64,000 bases of DNA from Kuschelorhynchus macadamiae (Eukaryota; Arthropoda; Insecta; Coleoptera; Curculionidae). The notes beneath the pieces were generated by a model. The model was not told the origin of the DNA and made no database searches. It worked only from the letters and a program-made list of their open reading frames with translations. Both the position numbers and the translations under genes were made by a program. The stretch is taken from NCBI GenBank assembly GCA_030620095.1, contig JAUTXW010000137.1, positions 62,001 to 126,000 of the forward strand. The letters run 5' to 3'. Shown here piece after piece: positions 63,065 through 64,000 of this stretch (position 1 is the stretch's first letter; every line of letters begins with the position of its first letter).

Positions 63065-64000
63065 TTTTTTAATTTTTAGTTCAAACTTTTTAGTTCTGTT
63101 AGTACAAAGTTTCATGTTATATTTAACTTAGGTTAATCGCCATATTAATATTATGTAAAATGTGCCATGTATACACATTTATAAAAAATTAACATTGTCA
63201 AAATATAAAATGAACTAGTAGTAAAATTGAACTTCGGGCCATTAAAACCCTCGAAAACCATAAAAAACTCAATATTAACACGCATACTTTTTTCCTGATG
63301 ATATGATGAACACAATATATATTGTCTCCGGCTCTCGCGAAAACATGTTAAAATGTCGCCATTTTTAACAGGTTTTTAATATGCTTGCTAAGGGACCACT
63401 TCGGGATAATCCTGAATACTCCCTGTGTGAAAAATAAGAACCTGTACCTCTAATTTGTAAGAATGGTGTTTTACCATTGCCACTGCCCCAACAGTCAAAC
63501 AATGGTTAATCGTTTGAAATGTCTATCTTTATCTTTAACTGACATTTTCCGCTATATTAATCATAGACCCATTTCTAACATACGGCAAAATCCGTACTTG
63601 CCTGGATATTATGAAACAAATCAATGGCCAGTTTTTTTTATATTAAGCGTTTTTAGTTCTTTATGCTAGGCGTACTTACCTCGCAAACTTTCTGAGGAGA
63701 ATAGAACGCAGTTTAAAATTGGTATTGTTTCAAAATGAGCACATACAGTCCCCGTATGCATACTACACGTAGCTCTGAATCCACTCTAAGATCTTATCGC
63801 GCTATCTCAGTAAAGAAAGGCTTATTACTTAGTAATTTTTCTGTGGTCTTGGCTTCGAGTTTTTAATTTTTATATATATTTAAAGTCACAACTCAAATAA
63901 ACAGATTTTTCATCATATTATCACAATGTACTGCAAAAAGAGGTAGTAACAAAGAAAAACAAACCTTATAGTATTTCTCCGAAAAGAGGGCTAAGCGACC
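63065..64000. other. No gene recognised
   Basis: AT-rich. TATGCTTGCTAAGGGACCAC at 63381 is a relic of the family at 27.4 kb. The ORF at 63463-63669 has no motif. Confidence 0.35.

Overview
The window looks like a stretch of insect (at least arthropod) nuclear genome. It is AT-rich and almost gene-free in any compact sense. It is packed with decayed transposable elements of animal type: jockey-type, R1/I/LOA-type and R2-type non-LTR retrotransposons, Penelope-like elements, a gypsy-type integrase tail, Tc1/mariner, hAT, Harbinger-like, TTAA-target and Crypton relics. Long (TA)n arrays and a short TTAGG run also fit an insect. There are no operons, bacterial-style genes, rRNA genes or CRISPR arrays, and no convincing tRNA gene. 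The species cannot be named from the sequence.

Layout. 0-8.5 kb: a GC-richer island at 1.24-1.6 kb carries the best host exon. It has a good start codon and a strong splice donor. A possible terminal exon in compatible phase lies at 7.14-7.23 kb. The first exon sits between two opposing arms of an abundant fold-back repeat family, and two hAT-like MITEs and a 252-bp (TA)n array lie in the presumed intron. 9.9-10.8 kb: a separate long-armed fold-back element. 12-17.5 kb: arrays of the main fold-back family split by a jockey reverse transcriptase relic, itself interrupted by a Harbinger-like MITE. 19-26 kb: gypsy integrase tail, a hAT-like element, a GC-rich island open in several frames, and a minus-strand Penelope-like element with reverse transcriptase, GIY-YIG domain and a hammerhead-like 3' motif, with a TTAA-flanked MITE just beyond it. 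27-33.7 kb: another inverted-repeat family, a CpG-richer patch with DRE and CRE palindromes, and a minus-strand RNase H-class non-LTR relic. 34.4-36.25 kb: three consecutive R2-type 3' ends with zinc-knuckle and restriction-like endonuclease motifs. 37-44.8 kb: more fold-back arrays, a second Penelope-like relic and a mariner-like MITE. 46-50.6 kb: Tc1, jockey and Crypton-type recombinase pseudogenes. 53.8-55.9 kb: a 2-kb hairpin element with a transposase fragment in its loop. 58.4-59.1 kb: promoter motifs and a short candidate exon. 59.3-62.1 kb: an intact fold-back copy, a 21-unit minisatellite that reverses direction, and inverted Penelope 3' ends.

No working multi-gene system is visible. 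The notable content is the architecture: a very abundant palindromic repeat family studded with YY1/Pleiohomeotic-like motifs, hammerhead-like motifs at Penelope ends, a Crypton recombinase lacking one catalytic residue, and a few short spliced-exon candidates. All host-gene calls are tentative. Transposon calls rest on conserved protein motifs read directly from the sequence. Boundaries given as round numbers are approximate.
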